Source of the DNA: Streptomyces gilvus
Lineage (GTDB): Bacteria; Actinomycetota; Actinomycetes; Streptomycetales; Streptomycetaceae
DNA length: 64,000 nucleotides
Direction of reading: 5' to 3'
Assembly: GCF_022513565.1 (NCBI RefSeq)
Contig: NZ_JAKWBE010000001.1
Coordinates: forward strand, 62,001-126,000
Positions 63,399 through 64,000 of this stretch are shown piece by piece. Under the pieces are notes generated by a model that was not told the origin of the DNA, made no database searches, and worked only from the letters and a program-made list of their open reading frames with translations. Every line of letters begins with the position of its first letter. The first letter of the stretch is position 1. The translations under genes and the position numbers were made by a program.

Positions 63399-64000
63399 AT
63401 GAAGCTCACGAAGATGTCCCACGCGTGCGTGCGTCTCGAGAAGGACGGGCGGACGCTCGTCCTCGACCCGGGCGGATTCAGCGAGCAGGACGCCGCCGTC
63501 GGCGCGGACGCGATCCTCGTCACCCACGAGCACCCCGACCACTTCGACGAGGGCCGGCTGCGGGCGGCCCTGGAGGCCGACCCGGCCGCCGAGATCTGGA
63601 CGCTGAAGTCGGTCGCCGAGCAGATCTCCGCCGCCTTCCCGGGCCGGGTGCACACCGTCGGCCACGGCGACACCTTCACCGCCGCCGGCTTCGACGTCCA
63701 GGTCCACGGCGAGCTGCACGCGGTGATCCACCCGGACATCCCGCGCATCACCAACGTCGGCTATCTGATCGACGGCGGCACGGTCTTCCACCCCGGCGAC
63801 GCCCTCACCGTCCCCGGCCGGCCGGTCGAGACGCTGATGCTGCCCGTCATGGCCCCCTGGAACAAGATCTCCGAGGTCATCGACTACGTCCGCGAGGTGA
63901 AGCCGCGGCGTGCGTACGACATCCACGACGCCCTGCTCACCGACCTCGCCCGCCCGATCTACGACCGTCAGATCGGCGGCCTCGGCGGCTCGGAGCACCT
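63399..64000 (+). CDS. MBL-fold metallo-hydrolase (3' end outside window)
   Basis: The frame is open from ATG 63399 to the window edge, 200 codons. MKLTKMSHACVRLEKDGRTL is a typical opening, and LVTHEHPDHFDEG (H43, H45, D47, H48) is the HxHxDH metal site. GYLIDGGTVFHPGDALTVPG and AYDIHDALLTDLARPIYDRQ match the stand-alone Zn-dependent hydrolase (UPF0173-like) group. About 10 more residues should complete it. The substrate is unknown. Confidence 0.88.
   Translation, partial: MKLTKMSHACVRLEKDGRTLVLDPGGFSEQDAAVGADAILVTHEHPDHFDEGRLRAALEADPAAEIWTLKSVAEQISAAFPGRVHTVGHGDTFTAAGFDVQVHGELHAVIHPDIPRITNVGYLIDGGTVFHPGDALTVPGRPVETLMLPVMAPWNKISEVIDYVREVKPRRAYDIHDALLTDLARPIYDRQIGGLGGSEH

Noticed and set aside
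60510..63998. 1162-codon reverse frame across the SWIM, PcaL-like and metallo-hydrolase genes
   Set aside because: It spans three clearly coding forward genes and their gaps, so it is antisense openness caused by GC bias.

Overview
The window is very GC-rich, with GTG starts, GTGA/ATGA stop-start overlaps, probable leaderless starts and families typical of Streptomyces: DUF397/XRE/HATPase trio, LAL regulator, trypsin-like protease, RNase Sa, NIS siderophore synthetases. It is almost certainly a Streptomyces chromosome segment. The gene order resembles what I remember of the S. coelicolor allantoin/glyoxylate region, but I could not check this.

Layout: 1-3.5 kb holds a partial CorA transporter, an AlkZ-like winged-helix protein, a LysE remnant, a tautomerase and a secreted trypsin. 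3.5-10.8 kb holds two LuxR-type regulators and a coupled pair of acyl-CoA synthetases. 11-21.3 kb is the first part of a purine and glyoxylate pathway: gcl, hyi-glxR, polX, a small regulator, then uraD-uraH-uricase-8-oxoguanine deaminase. 21.5-26.4 kb is mixed chromosomal content ending in the XRE/DUF397/HATPase trio. 26.4-31.3 kb is an accessory-looking block: about 0.9 kb of weak coding content, a three-gene operon (DUF262 protein, DUF3696 ATPase, unknown protein with a TTA codon) and a protein with only a sigma-70 region 4. 31.4-39.6 kb holds an alanine-type aminotransferase with a divergent HxlR regulator, a secreted VWA pair, divergent IucA/IucC synthetases and a HipA-like kinase. 39.6-46.1 kb is the second pathway part: aceB, a MobA-like transferase, allR, allB and alc. 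46.2-64 kb holds AIM24, DHFR-like, RNase Sa, a two-component system, P450, Gfo/Idh oxidoreductase, GntR, ROK kinase, SNF2 helicase, a SWIM protein with a repetitive N-terminus, a PcaL-like fusion and a partial metallo-hydrolase.

How the genes work together: 8-oxoguanine deaminase would make urate. Uricase, UraH and UraD turn urate into allantoin. AllB and Alc turn allantoin into ureidoglycolate and urea. The glyoxylate finally released feeds Gcl/GlxR/Hyi (to glycerate) and malate synthase. I see no xanthine dehydrogenase or ureidoglycolate lyase here. Five promoters, for gcl, hyi, aceB, allR/allB and allB, each carry a pair of TTCC-N7-GGAA boxes exactly 21 bp apart. This is the best evidence that they form one regulon, most simply under the IclR-family repressor AllR encoded at 42.6-43.4 kb.

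Most unusual items: the tandem operator pairs, the candidate defence operon at 27.4-30.7 kb, a 535-bp array of about 38 degenerate 14-bp units at 51.9-52.4 kb, a five-copy ATGTSACAT palindrome array at 35.5 kb, the repeat-expanded SWIM protein, and a PcaL-like fusion with alanine at the nucleophile position.
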